DNA from: an uncultured Shewanella sp.
Lineage (GTDB): Bacteria > Pseudomonadota > Gammaproteobacteria > Enterobacterales > Shewanellaceae
Assembly (NCBI RefSeq): GCF_947501225.1
Contig: NZ_CANMUW010000015.1
Coordinates: 32,246 to 96,245, forward strand
DNA length: 64,000 nt
Direction of reading: 5' to 3'
Shown: positions 49,852 through 60,306 of the stretch, one piece after another
How the letters are laid out: each line of letters opens with the position of its first letter
How positions within the stretch are numbered: the first letter of the stretch is position 1
Made by a program: the position numbers and the translations under genes
The notes under the pieces: generated by a model
Told to the model about the DNA's origin: nothing
What the model saw: the letters and a program-made list of their open reading frames with translations, nothing else
The model's database searches: none

Positions 49852-51372
49852 TCAGGCTTTCATGGCACTACGTGCCGCGGTCATTCCCATAACCAGGCAT
49901 TCGGTGGATGAGGTGCTCCCCAGGCGACTCACTCCGTGCAGGCCTCCGACAACTTCGCCGGCTGCATACAAACCAGAGATGGGCTTATTGGTTAGGCTGT
50001 CGATCACTTGTGCATCGTGGTTGATCTTTACGCCTCCTTGGCAATAGTGCACTTTAGGCCAAAGGTTTACCGCGAGGTAGGGAGCTTCTATGGTTTGCCC
50101 GTTTACCAATCCCATGGGTTTGCCAAATTGTTTGTCTTTGTTATTGCGGACATAATTGTTCCACTCTTCAACTTGCAGCTTGAGTGGTTGTAGAGGAATA
50201 TTAAAGTGTTCTGCAAGAGCATCCAGAGTATCGAACTCCCAGCCAACTTTGTTTTGCAATACTTTATCCATATGCAGTTTACTTTTCTTTTTGGCGTTGG
50301 CTTTGCCTGTCAACAGAATACCTGGTAATGGATTGCCCTGTTTGTCCCGGCGAAGCAGTTCTGCATCGGCTCGGGTTTTACGATCGGCAAGCTCGTTCAT
50401 AAAGCGGCGACCTGTCAACTTGTCAATGGCGATTGAAGTAGGGAAGTTAAGTACGGCATAAACAGGAACGACACCTATGCTGCCCTCGTCAGGGGAGGCC
50501 CATGGACCAGACTGGATGTGAGCCATATGTACAGGTATAGCACCGTGGCGGAACATCTCCAGCATGCCCTCCCCAGTAGCCCCCTTATGGTTGGTACAAC
50601 CTACTTCGTCGGTAAGGGTTGGATCCTGAGCCATGCGAAGTTCTATGTTCTGGGCGAAGCCACCGCAAGCCATGATCACGCCACGGCTGACACGTATGAA
50701 AACTTCATCCCCCGCTATGTTTTCGGCGAAGTAGTGGTTTTTTCTCAGTTTTACTCCTTCGATACCGCCTTCATCATTGATTATGAAGCTTTCGAACTTA
50801 CAGCGGTTTTTCAGTTTAACTCCAATTTTGCGACACTCATTAGTAAGAGGCCTTATAACACCTGCACCACAGTTAACTTTGGTTTGGTAGCTGCGCGGCA
50901 CGGAGTGCCCACCCAAATGTTCAAGCTTAGGCTTGAATTCGACTCCTGCATCCAGAGTCAATTGCAGCGCCTCGTTTGCATGGGTCGCAACATGACGCAG
51001 TAATTCCACATCGGCAACTCCACGTCCCGACTTAATTTGGTCTGCGACCATAGCTTCAATAGAATCCTTAATGCCCATCTCTTTTTGCAGAGGGGAATCT
51101 GGTATAGCTGTCAGGCCGCCGTTAATGGTTGAGTTACCACCAAACACCGGCATTTTTTCGAAGACTGTGACAGACTTACAGCCTTGACGAGTGGCTTCTA
51201 TCGCCGCTGCCAAGCCTGCAAAGCCAGAGCCAATAATGGCGATTTCTATAGTTTCATCCCATTTGATACCATCTGAATTAATAGAGCTGGCTAAAGCTGG
51301 AGTGGTCATGGCAACACCTGCAGCGCCAAGCCCCTTAATAAAATGTCTGCGATCTAATAATTTATTACTCAT
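49852..51372 (-). CDS. Periplasmic FAD-dependent reductase (fumarate-reductase/flavocytochrome c family)
   Basis: The 506-aa protein begins with a Tat signal (DRRHFIKGLGAAGVA, residues 7-21), has the FAD motif IAIIGSGFAGLAAAIEA (48-53 core) and the family's C-terminal LYAAGEVVGGLHG and SRLG blocks. R483 in SRLG aligns with the R544 of S. frigidimarina fumarate reductase, and an Arg in ADRKTRAD with R402, the proton donor. The residue aligned with H365 is Gly (IQSGPW for IQAHPT) and the H503-H504 pair reads H442-Y443. Hence it probably reduces a 2-enoate other than fumarate. It is paired with a tetraheme cytochrome. Confidence 0.88.
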   Translation of the reverse strand: MSNKLLDRRHFIKGLGAAGVAMTTPALASSINSDGIKWDETIEIAIIGSGFAGLAAAIEATRQGCKSVTVFEKMPVFGGNSTINGGLTAIPDSPLQKEMGIKDSIEAMVADQIKSGRGVADVELLRHVATHANEALQLTLDAGVEFKPKLEHLGGHSVPRSYQTKVNCGAGVIRPLTNECRKIGVKLKNRCKFESFIINDEGGIEGVKLRKNHYFAENIAGDEVFIRVSRGVIMACGGFAQNIELRMAQDPTLTDEVGCTNHKGATGEGMLEMFRHGAIPVHMAHIQSGPWASPDEGSIGVVPVYAVLNFPTSIAIDKLTGRRFMNELADRKTRADAELLRRDKQGNPLPGILLTGKANAKKKSKLHMDKVLQNKVGWEFDTLDALAEHFNIPLQPLKLQVEEWNNYVRNNKDKQFGKPMGLVNGQTIEAPYLAVNLWPKVHYCQGGVKINHDAQVIDSLTNKPISGLYAAGEVVGGLHGVSRLGSTSSTECLVMGMTAARSAMKA

Positions 51373-51870
51373 TAAACTCTCTTCTATATTAATTAATCGG
51401 CAAGGTTATTTAACGTTGTCTTAAAAGTTACCCTAATTTGTTTGGCTTTTATTGAAAGCAAAATTTCCCTGTGCCAACTAAGTAAAGTAGAAGCAGCGGG
51501 CATTATAATGCTTGCTTAAACGAATAAGGTTTTTAGTTGTAATTAACAACGTGGATGCAATGCTAGAGATTAATTAAGTAAAAAACTGTGAGGTTTATCT
51601 ATAGTTTGTTAATAATAAATTTGAGTGTTATATGTTTTAAAATTTAGATATTTATTATCTTTATAATGAATATATGCCAATTGAATATACCTTGTTAGTA
51701 ATTCGGTTTTTGCATTTCTCGTCGTTCAAATGTTCGGGTTGTGTATAATTGTTTTTTGTCAGCGATTATTTTTAGGGGGCTTGGGTGGCTGTTTTATGTT
51801 TGATAGGGGGGGAGTTTTATATGTTTGTGGTTGGAAGTATATTTGTAAGCATGAGTGTTATAAGTCTGAA
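51373..51870. other. Gene-free interval upstream of the flavoprotein gene
   Basis: An AT-rich 498-base stretch that should contain the flavoprotein promoter and LysR-regulator binding sites. I could not single out a specific operator or any gene. Confidence 0.5.
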
Positions 51871-52818
51871 CTAAATGCAATATTTATTCTGTAGTTCTAG
51901 TATTTTTAATTTTATATTGTTCACAAGGCTGGTTGTGAGGTCTGGGTCTGCTGATTTATGGCTCAATAAGTAATAAAATGGCATGGCCTGATTCATTTCG
52001 CGTGTCCAGAGATCAGAAATATATATATAGTCCAGTTCTTCTCGCGTTTGTATCAATTCCAGAGATAATACCGATCCCAGGATGCTCAGATCGTCGCTTT
52101 GTTCCAGAATATCCAGCAACAACTCAATATTCGATGTCTTTATGGATGTTTTCATTGGCAGATTCAGCTTTTGGGCGATACTTTCGATCAGATGCGAATT
52201 GCCTTGGCTTACGGCAAAGTTAAACAAGGCTATTGGGTAGTTGAAAATTGTACTGGGAGTCAATGTCTGAGTGAAAATTGGGTGTCCTTTTCTGCCGACC
52301 AGAAACAAATGTTGTGCTTCTGATATCGGGTGTAAATCTACATTATCACTGGTGCTGGCGTTGATAGAGACACAATAGTCCATTTGACCGCGACTGAGCT
52401 TTGTTTCGACCTCTGGTGTCCAATCATGGAAATGAAAGACAAGGTTCTTTTGCAGTTCTTCCTGACTTTGACGCAGACAGTCCATTAACAATCGCGAAGT
52501 ATGATCCTGAACTGCAATGTTTATCTCTTGGATTAAAGGGATGTCATAAGGTTTTATGGCTGCCAAAGTGTCATAGTTGGATAGTATAGATTTCGCTAGG
52601 GGGTAAATTTTGTCTGCTATTTTATTGGGCTCCATACCGTATTGTCGCCGGATAAAAAGTACGTCATCAAAAACTTCCCTCAGACAACTTATCGCTCGGC
52701 TGACTTTAGGTTGAGAAGTTTGGAGCCGCTGGGCTACGACAGTACTATTTTTTTGCTCATATAGTTCTATCATGACTTTGAGTGTGAATAAGTCGAGCCG
52801 GTTTAAGTTTTTAATCAT
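51871..52818 (-). CDS. LysR-family transcriptional regulator
   Basis: The 315-aa protein has the LysR N-terminal winged helix (LDLFTLKVMIELYEQKNSTVVAQ, with SQPKVSRAISCLREVFDDVLF as recognition part in two stretches: SQPKVSRAISCLRE and VFDDVLFIR) and a type-2 periplasmic-binding-like effector domain. It lies upstream of, and on the same strand as, the flavoprotein-cytochrome pair, and most probably controls it in response to the organic-acid substrate. Confidence 0.9.
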   Translation of the reverse strand: MIKNLNRLDLFTLKVMIELYEQKNSTVVAQRLQTSQPKVSRAISCLREVFDDVLFIRRQYGMEPNKIADKIYPLAKSILSNYDTLAAIKPYDIPLIQEINIAVQDHTSRLLMDCLRQSQEELQKNLVFHFHDWTPEVETKLSRGQMDYCVSINASTSDNVDLHPISEAQHLFLVGRKGHPIFTQTLTPSTIFNYPIALFNFAVSQGNSHLIESIAQKLNLPMKTSIKTSNIELLLDILEQSDDLSILGSVLSLELIQTREELDYIYISDLWTREMNQAMPFYYLLSHKSADPDLTTSLVNNIKLKILELQNKYCI

Positions 52819-53344
52819 AGGTACGTATAACTAGCTAAATGAGTTTGGGGGCTTTGGAATACTGTTTCAGTTTATAGCTATATTTTGTTTATTGGTACAT
52901 TGTTTGTTGGAAAGGTGTTGCGCGTCTAAATTTCTCTGACTGAATTAAAGTTATCCTATAGTTGAATATCTGAATTGTTTTTGGGTAATTATTGAGGATA
53001 TTTATGGTGGGTAATGGAGCCTATTGTATAAAGAATATGAGTCAAAACTTTAAGTGGTTTGAGGTTAAGTTTTTGAAACGCAATACAAAGGTGTTGGGTG
53101 GATACTCATTGTACGCGGAACTCTCCTGTAAGATGGAGGAAGGTTCATGAGCACATAACCAGAAAACCAAGCTTATCTTTCTTTACCATCTTTAACCTAT
53201 TCACACTCCTGAAATTGTTGATCCTGCTCATCTTCGTACCTTGAAGCCTGAGGTTAATGGCTAGATATGGTCAACTCAATACCAGTATCTACCAGGTGGT
53301 AGAGCAGTTTAATTTAGCCAAATTAGCTTATAAGGCTGGCAATA
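52819..53344. other. Interval between LysR gene and DeoR gene
   Basis: A 37-codon plus frame (53037-53150, MSQNFKWFEVKFLKRN...) has only a weak AAAG before it and no recognisable relatives. A later fragment around 53213-53263 reads VDPAHLRTLKPEVNG and a stop. Either may be decayed remains of genes. Nothing else is seen. Confidence 0.3.
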
Positions 53345-53385
53345 AAGTTTCGTTTTATTATAATTCACCTTTCGAAACGAAACTT
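53345..53385 (+). promoter_or_regulatory. DeoR-type operator flanking a -10 box
   Basis: AAGTTTCGTTT (53345-53355) and AAACGAAACTT (53375-53385) are perfect inverted copies, with TATAAT (53357-53362) between them. The right half contains TTTCGAAACGAAA. Binding there would block the promoter of the DeoR gene and glmS, so autoregulation is likely. Confidence 0.75.
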
Positions 53386-53399
53386 AAATGAAAGGTTTT

Positions 53400-54170
53400 A
53401 TGAACAAACGAAATACTCAACAGCGCCGTCATAGCATTATCACCACATTGACCGAGCAGGGTGAGGTGAGTGTTGATGAGTTGTCCTTACGTTTCGAAAC
53501 TTCTGAAGTCACAATTCGCAAAGATCTGGCCGCATTGGAAAAAACCGGACTGCTGTTACGCCGATATGGCGGTGCGGTGGCGATACCCGATGAGGTCACT
53601 CAGCAGTTCAGCGCCAAGATCGCGCCCAATAAGCTCTCTATTGCCCGAGAGGCGGCTAAGCTGATTAAAGATCATAACCGAATCATCATAGATAGCGGCA
53701 GTACCACATCTGGTTTAATCCGCGAGCTCAATGATAAAAGCGGTTTGGTGGTGATGACTAACTCGTTGCAGCTGGCCAATGCGGTTCACGAACTTGAAAA
53801 TGAACCGACATTATTGATGACCGGTGGAACCTGGGATCCTCACTCTGAGTCATTTCAGGGGCAAATTGCCGAGCAGGTATTGCGCTCCTATAACTTCGAT
53901 CAGCTCTTTATCGGAGCCGACGGTATCGACCTTGAGCGTGGCACCACTACCTTCAATGAGCTTACAGGGTTGAGCCAGGTGATGGCCGAGGTGTCCTGTG
54001 AGGTGGTGGTCATGCTTGAGTCTGAAAAGCTGGGTAGACGCATTCCCAACTTAGAGCTGGCTTGGAGTAACATCAGTGTATTGGTGACCGATGAAAAGTT
54101 AGCTGCCGAGGCAGTAGAAACAATTTCAAACCATGGGGTGCGGGTGATTCTCGCGCCCTTTGCAGTTTAA
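53400..54170 (+). CDS. DeoR-family regulator of glmS
   Basis: From the ATG at 53400, six bases after AAAGG, the protein is 256 aa; an ATG four codons earlier is possible. It has the DeoR winged helix ([48 protein letters not shown]) and the DeoR sugar-phosphate sensor domain ([33 protein letters not shown]). Sugar-phosphate binding usually releases such repressors. It ends 29 bases before glmS and has a palindromic operator at its own promoter, so it should adjust glmS to amino-sugar phosphate supply. Confidence 0.92.
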   Translation: MNKRNTQQRRHSIITTLTEQGEVSVDELSLRFETSEVTIRKDLAALEKTGLLLRRYGGAVAIPDEVTQQFSAKIAPNKLSIAREAAKLIKDHNRIIIDSGSTTSGLIRELNDKSGLVVMTNSLQLANAVHELENEPTLLMTGGTWDPHSESFQGQIAEQVLRSYNFDQLFIGADGIDLERGTTTFNELTGLSQVMAEVSCEVVVMLESEKLGRRIPNLELAWSNISVLVTDEKLAAEAVETISNHGVRVILAPFAV

Positions 54171-54199
54171 TCACTTATTTAAATTATCAGGTAAACAGT

Positions 54200-56029
54200 A
54201 TGTGTGGAATCGTTGGCGCAGTAGCGCAAAGAGATGTAGCAGAGATCTTGCTGGAAGGTCTTAAACGTCTGGAGTATAGAGGATATGATTCGGCCGGTGT
54301 TGCCGTTATTCAAGACGGTATCCTCAGCAGCACCCGCCGCGTCGGTAAGGTGCAGGAGCTTTCGGCTGCTTTAGAGGAGGCGCCGGTTTCTGGTGGAACT
54401 GGTATTGCTCATACCCGCTGGGCCACTCATGGTGAGCCGAGTGAGCGTAACGCTCACCCACATCAGTCTGAAGGTGATATCGCGGTAGTACACAATGGTA
54501 TTATCGAGAATCACAGCAAGCTGCGTGAGATGCTTAAAGGTTTAGGTTACAGCTTTGCATCTGACACAGATACCGAAGTTATCTGTCACTTAGTGCATCA
54601 TGAGCTTAAGTCTTGCGACACCTTGCTTGCAGCGGTTCAGGCTACGGTTAAACAGTTAGAGGGCGCCTACGGCACCGTAGTTATCGATCGCCGTGACAGT
54701 GAGCGTATGATCGTTGCCCGCAGTGGTAGCCCGCTGGTTATCGGTTATGGTTTGGGAGAGAACTTTGTCGCTTCCGACCAGCTTGCTCTTCTGCCGGTTA
54801 CCCGCTCTTTCGCCTTCCTGGAGGAGGGAGATGTTGCCGAGGTGATGCGCCGCGAAGTTAATATCTTCGATGTTGACGGTAATGCGGTCGAGCGTGAGAT
54901 AAAAGAGTCGGAAGTGACCCATGATGCGGGTGACAAGGGCGAATACCGTCACTACATGCTGAAAGAGATCTATGAGCAGCCCCGTGCTATCTCTCATACG
55001 CTGGAGGGACGCATCGCCGCGGGTACCGTACTGGATACCGCTTTCGGTGAGAACGCGGCCGACTTTCTTAAAGACATTAAACACGTACAGATCATCGCCT
55101 GTGGTACCAGTTATCATGCGGGCATGGCTGCGCGCTACTGGTTAGAGGATTGGGCTGGCGTCTCCTGTAACGTGGAGATCGCATCTGAGTTCCGTTACCG
55201 CAAGTCGCACATGTTCCCCAACAGCCTGTTGGTGACCATCTCTCAGTCTGGTGAGACCGCCGATACCTTAGCGGCGCTTCGCTTAGCTAAAGAGATGGGC
55301 TACAAGGCCACTATGACCATCTGTAATGCACCGGGTTCATCTCTGGTCCGCGAATCAGATATGGCATACATGATGAAAGCGGGCGCCGAAATAGGTGTTG
55401 CCTCGACCAAGGCATTTACCGTACAGCTCGCCGGTTTGTTAATGCTTACCGGCGTGATTGGCCGTCATAATGGTATGTCTGCCGAGATGCAGGCGAAGAT
55501 CACTCAAAGCCTGCAGTCTATGCCAGCCAAGGTAGAGCAGGCTCTGGGGCTGGATGACGCTATCGCCGAGCTTGCCGAAGATTTCGCCGATAAGCATCAT
55601 GCTCTGTTCCTGGGCCGTGGCGATCAATACCCTATCGCGATGGAGGGGGCGCTTAAGCTTAAAGAGATCTCCTACATTCACGCCGAAGCCTATGCTTCGG
55701 GTGAGCTAAAACATGGACCATTAGCGTTAATCGATGCCGATATGCCGGTGATCGTGGTTGCACCGAATAATGAGCTGTTAGAGAAACTAAAATCTAACGT
55801 AGAAGAGGTACGTGCTCGCGGTGGCCTGATGTATGTCTTCGCCGATGTCGATGCCGAATTTGAGTCAGATGACACCATGAAGGTGATCCCTGTGCCTCAT
55901 TGTGATGAGTTCATGGCTGCGCTGATCTATACCATCCCGATGCAGTTACTGTCATACCATGTGGCACTGATCAAAGGTACTGACGTGGATCAGCCACGTA
56001 ACCTGGCTAAGTCTGTAACGGTAGAGTAA
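54200..56029 (+). CDS. glmS: Glutamine-fructose-6-phosphate aminotransferase GlmS
   Basis: GlmS makes glucosamine-6-phosphate, the entry step to UDP-GlcNAc. The 609-aa protein has the N-terminal Cys2 glutaminase ([48 protein letters not shown]), two SIS sugar-isomerase domains ([34 protein letters not shown]) and the final LAKSVTVE. Length equals that of E. coli. No ribozyme or GlmZ-like site is visible in the short DeoR-glmS gap. Confidence 0.97.
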   Translation: MCGIVGAVAQRDVAEILLEGLKRLEYRGYDSAGVAVIQDGILSSTRRVGKVQELSAALEEAPVSGGTGIAHTRWATHGEPSERNAHPHQSEGDIAVVHNGIIENHSKLREMLKGLGYSFASDTDTEVICHLVHHELKSCDTLLAAVQATVKQLEGAYGTVVIDRRDSERMIVARSGSPLVIGYGLGENFVASDQLALLPVTRSFAFLEEGDVAEVMRREVNIFDVDGNAVEREIKESEVTHDAGDKGEYRHYMLKEIYEQPRAISHTLEGRIAAGTVLDTAFGENAADFLKDIKHVQIIACGTSYHAGMAARYWLEDWAGVSCNVEIASEFRYRKSHMFPNSLLVTISQSGETADTLAALRLAKEMGYKATMTICNAPGSSLVRESDMAYMMKAGAEIGVASTKAFTVQLAGLLMLTGVIGRHNGMSAEMQAKITQSLQSMPAKVEQALGLDDAIAELAEDFADKHHALFLGRGDQYPIAMEGALKLKEISYIHAEAYASGELKHGPLALIDADMPVIVVAPNNELLEKLKSNVEEVRARGGLMYVFADVDAEFESDDTMKVIPVPHCDEFMAALIYTIPMQLLSYHVALIKGTDVDQPRNLAKSVTVE

Positions 56030-56056
56030 GCCTCAACCGTTAAGCTGTAACCACAT

Positions 56057-56099
56057 AAAGCTCCTGCCGGATTGGGTCTGACAGGAGCTTTTATTTTTA
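56057..56099 (+). terminator. glmS terminator
   Basis: AAAGCTCCTG / CAGGAGCTTTT stem with a 15-base loop, then TATTTTTATT, 27 bases after glmS. Confidence 0.8.
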
Positions 56100-56471
56100 T
56101 TGCCTTGGTAGAACGTGATAAAGGGGAAGAGCAATGACGATTGTACTGGCAACCTACCATGTTGTAGATTCGTGCCCCTGAACCTATAGTCATATCTTTG
56201 CTCGGGATTATTAATCATTCTGGGTTATCCTGATTGATTTTTTTGAAAAAATATTTGAGTAATCTTATCTCTGTAAATTAAATCTCTCACCTTCCTCAAA
56301 AGTGCAGTGCTAGAGTGTTATCCTTCGCTATATCTGGGGTTTAGCTTTGCACCTCTTTTCCCTTACTCTCTCTTTAAAAGTAAAATAAAGTTGCATTTTT
56401 ATGGAGGGTAAAAGTAATATTGCATCCATTGTAGGGTGAAAATGAAAATTTATTTGAAATAAAGAGGTTCT
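56100..56471. other. Gene-free interval glmS-ridA
   Basis: No gene is supported. The stretch should hold the promoter of the RidA gene, but no consensus pair stands out. Confidence 0.4.
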
Positions 56472-56852
56472 ATGAAGAGATTGATTAATGCCGAACAGGC
56501 TCCGGCCGCCATCGGTCCATATTCTCACGGTACTAGTTACGGTGATCTTATTTTTACCTCTGGCCAGCTACCCGTATGTAAGGTGAAGGGAGGCGTGGTT
56601 GAAGGTGGCGTTGCAGAGCAGTCTAAGCAGTCTCTGGAAAACCTTAATCATGTATTGCTTGCTGGTGGCGGGAGTTTAGAAACTGTGTTGAAAACGACCT
56701 GTTACCTGGCCGATATCAATGACTTCGCAGCATTTAATGAGGTGTATAAACAGTATTTTAAGACTGACTGTCCCGCCCGTAGCTGTTTTGCTGTAAAAGA
56801 TCTGCCCTTAGGTGTGAAGGTCGAAATCGAAGCGATTGCACATAAAAAATAA
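56472..56852 (+). CDS. RidA family enamine/imine deaminase
   Basis: RidA-type proteins hydrolyse reactive enamines such as 2-aminoacrylate made by PLP enzymes and by serine/cysteine breakdown. The 126-aa protein has AIGPYSHGTSYGDLIFTSGQLP, a conserved CPARSCFAV (with the active-site Arg) and GVKVEIEAIA. An AAAGAGG ribosome-binding site precedes it. It lies 37 bases before the CyuA-type gene, so it probably detoxifies that enzyme's product. Confidence 0.93.
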   Translation: MKRLINAEQAPAAIGPYSHGTSYGDLIFTSGQLPVCKVKGGVVEGGVAEQSKQSLENLNHVLLAGGGSLETVLKTTCYLADINDFAAFNEVYKQYFKTDCPARSCFAVKDLPLGVKVEIEAIAHKK

Positions 56853-56889
56853 GCAGCAACTATAAGGTATCAGATAAGGTTTTTCCTCT

Positions 56890-58167
56890 ATGAAACAAGT
56901 ATGGCATCAGTATATTCAGATTATTAATCAAGTTGTGAAGCCTGCACTTGGTTGTACAGAACCTATTGCTGCTGCATATGGCGCCGCTGAGGCGGTTAAA
57001 CAGCTGGGTTGTACCTTGCCGGATTCACTAGAGGTATACGTATCTGATAACTTGTATAAAAACTCTATGGGGGTCTTTGTACCCGGGACAGGAAAGATTG
57101 GACTAGCCATATCGGCAGCTGCCGGAGCCGTTGGCGGAGATGCAGAAGCTGGCCTTGAGGTATTATCCGGAATCTTGCCTGAACAGGTTGAGCAAGCTCA
57201 GAAGCTTATCGATGACGGAAAGGTATCGGTTCAACGAACCGTTACCGATGAGTTTATCTACTGCTGTGTCATAGCTAAATATGAAGGCCGGGAGTCCTTG
57301 GTTAAGATCTGTGGTGGCCATACCCTGATAGTAGAGAAACGACTCGATGGGGAAATTAGTTATACTGCCGAAGAGTCGACAGCCCCGGCTACATCCTCTA
57401 TATGTGAAGGGGTTGATATCGATGTTGCTGCTATTTATGACTTTGCTACTCAGGTTGAATTTGAGCATATCGAGTTTATTCTGGAAGCTTCTGATCTTAA
57501 CTCCAGGTTATCGGTCGAAGGTATGACTCAGTCCTACGGTCTGGAGGTCGGCCGAACGATGCAAAAAAGCATTACTGACGGGATTTTGGCCGACGACCTG
57601 CTCAATAAGATCGTTATGCATACCGCCGCAGCATCAGATGCCAGGATGGGGGGAGCGACATTACCGGCGATGAGTAATTTTGGCAGTGGTAATCAGGGGA
57701 TTGCAGCAACCCTGCCGGTTGTGATCACTGCTGAGCATTACGGGTGTGACGATGAGCTGTTGGCAAGGGCATTAATCTTGAGTCACCTTGGAGCCATTTA
57801 CATTAAATCCTATTACCCTCCTCTTTCGGCTTTTTGTGGTAATACGGTGACAAGTGCTGCGGCTTCTATGGCTATGGTATACTTGGCTGGTGGTTCCTTT
57901 GAGCAATCATGTTACGCAATTCAAAATGTTATAAGTGATAGCTCCGGAATGGTATGCGATGGTGCCAAGGCTTCATGTGCAATGAAAGTCAGTACCTCCT
58001 CTTGTGCTGCCGTCAGAGCTTTTTTGATGGCGATGAACTACCGCTCTGTGTCCGGGCAGGGAATTATTGCTAAAGATGTAGAGCAGACGATTATTAATAT
58101 TGGTCAGATGATCAGTCATGGTATGCCCTCTACCGATAGCACTATTATCAATATTATGTCCGCTTGA
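56890..58167 (+). CDS. L-cysteine desulfidase / UPF0597 family (CyuA-like)
   Basis: The 425-aa protein belongs to the UPF0597/serine-dehydratase-alpha family. CyuA (YhaM) of enterics is an Fe-S enzyme that breaks down L-cysteine to sulfide, ammonia and pyruvate through aminoacrylate. Conserved cysteine motifs for the cluster are visible: [17 protein letters not shown] near residue 20, AFCGNT and [11 protein letters not shown] in the C-terminal third. Its neighbours are a RidA and a YheO-type regulator, which supports amino-acid breakdown. Cysteine against serine or another substrate cannot be settled from sequence. Confidence 0.88.
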   Translation: MKQVWHQYIQIINQVVKPALGCTEPIAAAYGAAEAVKQLGCTLPDSLEVYVSDNLYKNSMGVFVPGTGKIGLAISAAAGAVGGDAEAGLEVLSGILPEQVEQAQKLIDDGKVSVQRTVTDEFIYCCVIAKYEGRESLVKICGGHTLIVEKRLDGEISYTAEESTAPATSSICEGVDIDVAAIYDFATQVEFEHIEFILEASDLNSRLSVEGMTQSYGLEVGRTMQKSITDGILADDLLNKIVMHTAAASDARMGGATLPAMSNFGSGNQGIAATLPVVITAEHYGCDDELLARALILSHLGAIYIKSYYPPLSAFCGNTVTSAAASMAMVYLAGGSFEQSCYAIQNVISDSSGMVCDGAKASCAMKVSTSSCAAVRAFLMAMNYRSVSGQGIIAKDVEQTIINIGQMISHGMPSTDSTIINIMSA

Positions 58168-58270
58168 TCTTGTTCCGGGATGAGTAACCCGGCAATTAGC
58201 TGACAAATTGGCGTTATTTATGGGACACGGTTTCGGCTAAAGTGGCTGAAAAACAATGTAAGGGTTAGAT

Positions 58271-58942
58271 GTGAAACTGCAAGAGCTGACACAAAGTGAC
58301 TTCGATATTCTGAAGTCTATGAAGAATGTGGTTGATGGCATAGCGGCTATGTATGGCGAACATACCGAAGTTGTTTTGCACAGTCTGGACGCTCGAGATC
58401 CGTCGGTAATAAAAATTGCCAATGGTCATATTACAGGAAGAAAGTTAGGGGCACCCATAACTAACCTTGCATTACTCAAGTTGAAGACGGGTCAGGATGT
58501 CTCCAGCTCTTATTTGACTAAGTGTGCTTCCGGCAAAACCTTACGTTCTATGACCACCATCATTCGTAACAGTCATAATAGAGCCATAGGTTTACTCTGT
58601 ATTAATAGTGATATGGATGCGCCACTACAATCAGTATTACGAACTATGATGCCCGACAGCATGATGAATGCCGAGTTTACCAGCTCTCCGGAAGTGTTTG
58701 CCCGCAATATAGATGAAGCCCTTCATAGCAGCATAGATGCTGTCAATCATGAGGTGAAACATAACGGTGCAATACCTCCTTCGAAAAAAAGCAGGGAAAT
58801 AGTCACTCAACTCTACGATTTAGGTATTTTTGAACTTAAAGACAGTGCTCAGGTTGCAGCGAAACGGCTCGATATATCTGTACACACTATCTATCGTTAC
58901 CTTAGAGAGATTAAAACCAACCAGGCAGCGGCGAGTGCCTAG
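58271..58942 (+). CDS. YheO/DauR-type regulator (PAS-like plus HTH)
   Basis: The 223-aa protein has the YheO-like PAS domain (TEVVLHSLDARDPSVIKIANGH split as TEVVLHSLDA and RDPSVIKIANGHITGR) and a C-terminal HTH_22 (KRLDISVHTIYRYLREIK). Family members such as DauR and CyuR-type regulators control amino-acid catabolism. A GTG start follows AAGGG. It lies 103 bases after the CyuA-like gene on the same strand, and is the likely regulator of ridA-cyuA here. Confidence 0.88.
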   Translation: MKLQELTQSDFDILKSMKNVVDGIAAMYGEHTEVVLHSLDARDPSVIKIANGHITGRKLGAPITNLALLKLKTGQDVSSSYLTKCASGKTLRSMTTIIRNSHNRAIGLLCINSDMDAPLQSVLRTMMPDSMMNAEFTSSPEVFARNIDEALHSSIDAVNHEVKHNGAIPPSKKSREIVTQLYDLGIFELKDSAQVAAKRLDISVHTIYRYLREIKTNQAAASA

Positions 58943-58976
58943 TCGACTCTGTCAGTTTCGTTATTTTATGGCTGAA

Positions 58977-59990
58977 CTATTTAATAAGGTGTTTGCTGAG
59001 TTGCAACACTTCTGTGGCTGTTTTTCCTAAGGTGTACCTGCCTGAAATTGCGTATTGATGATTATATTTATCCAGCCAGGCATGCAAACTTTCATTGAAG
59101 GTTTCAATTGAAGTGATTTTGTTCTTTTTTAAAAATGGCTCATAGAATTCGTTATAAGCCAGATTTTGGAATTGAGAAGCCATACCATTTACGACTGGGC
59201 CGTTATAGGCTCTCATCTGAATATGGTTAATCTCAAGTCCGGAAATTGCCTCTTGAAAAGGAGTGCTGTTTTTTCCTGAAAACTCAGCTCCCCTATCCGT
59301 AAGAATACTATTAATGCCGATATTGTTCTCTTTGTACCAGGGAATAACAGTTTCCAGCAAAAAGCTGGCCGCGACGGCTGATTCATTACTGGTAGAAATA
59401 ATGGCGTGCGCATATTGACTGTAGGCGTCGATAAATGTGTGCTGAAAAACCGGGCCAAAATCGTTAAGATCTGCGATCTTAAAAGTGTCCTGAACGCAGA
59501 CATCACCAGGATATTTGCAGTCTAATGTCGAGTCATTCTGTTCGAGCTTATAGAGTTGCTCCATATCATGTTGAGCTTTGAAGCTCAGATGATTTTGTTG
59601 CCTTAACCGGCTATTCAGTGCGAGTAATCGGTTTTTCTTCGTTTCTAAGTTATGCCTTAGCCAGATTGTTCTGACTCCACTGGCTGAGATGACGCAACCT
59701 CTGGCAGTCAGGATCTCGGCAGCTTTTGCCTGGCCATAGTTTGGATAATCGAGCGCAATCTCGATAACCTGATCTTCAATTTCCTGTGATACCCGGTTTT
59801 TTAGTGCAGGCTTTTTTCTCGATAAATTAATTAATCCCCGCTCACCAGCCTCTTCATATTGCTTTTTGAAGCGGTAATAACTGTCGCGACTATATCCCAT
59901 AATATCGCAAGCTTTACTAATGCTGTTGAGCTCTTTAGCAAGTTGAAGCAGTGCTAGTTTACTGCGGATTTCGTTACTGTTCTGGGTCAT
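58977..59990 (-). mobile_element. IS481-like transposase gene without a recognisable third catalytic acid
   Basis: The 337-aa protein has an N-terminal HTH (SISKACDIMGYSRDSYYRFKK) and an rve-type integrase core. The first and second catalytic Asp are present (VCVQDTF, ILTDRGAEF). Where IS481 members have NGxxERF, it has NGMASQF, so the third acid is Ser at the expected spacing. No terminal inverted repeats or target duplication are visible around the gene. It may be a dead insertion or a domesticated protein. It ends 34 bases from the convergent YheO-type gene. Confidence 0.75.
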
Positions 59991-60306
59991 AACTTCTCTG
60001 TTTCATCGAAAAATATGGGCAGCTTTGGATATTCTATCAAAAAAGATCATTCAGGGTGTAGCTTAGGTATCTGACCAAAGTCTCGTCTCTATAGAATATT
60101 TTTAGTTGGAGGGGAGTTGTTAAGCCGATAAGTTAAGCTGGAGTTTGAGGCGATGATCTCTTAGCTGTTTTCGATAAAAGCCACAGTTTACCAAGAGGGT
60201 AAAGTAAACCAGAGGCGCAGAGGGAGTTAATTGCATTAGTTACTAAAGCCATTCACATCTAGTGAATGTTAGTGCGGCTGGAGTATGGATTAACTTCTTT
60301 ATCTTG
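59991..60306. other. Gene-free interval
   Basis: No gene, RNA or clear repeat is seen in these 316 bases between the transposase and the DUF2061 gene. Confidence 0.4.

Noticed and set aside
56134-56181. Tiny frame of 15 codons after glmS with a GGGGAAGAG leader
   Set aside because: Too short and without conservation evidence to be called a gene.
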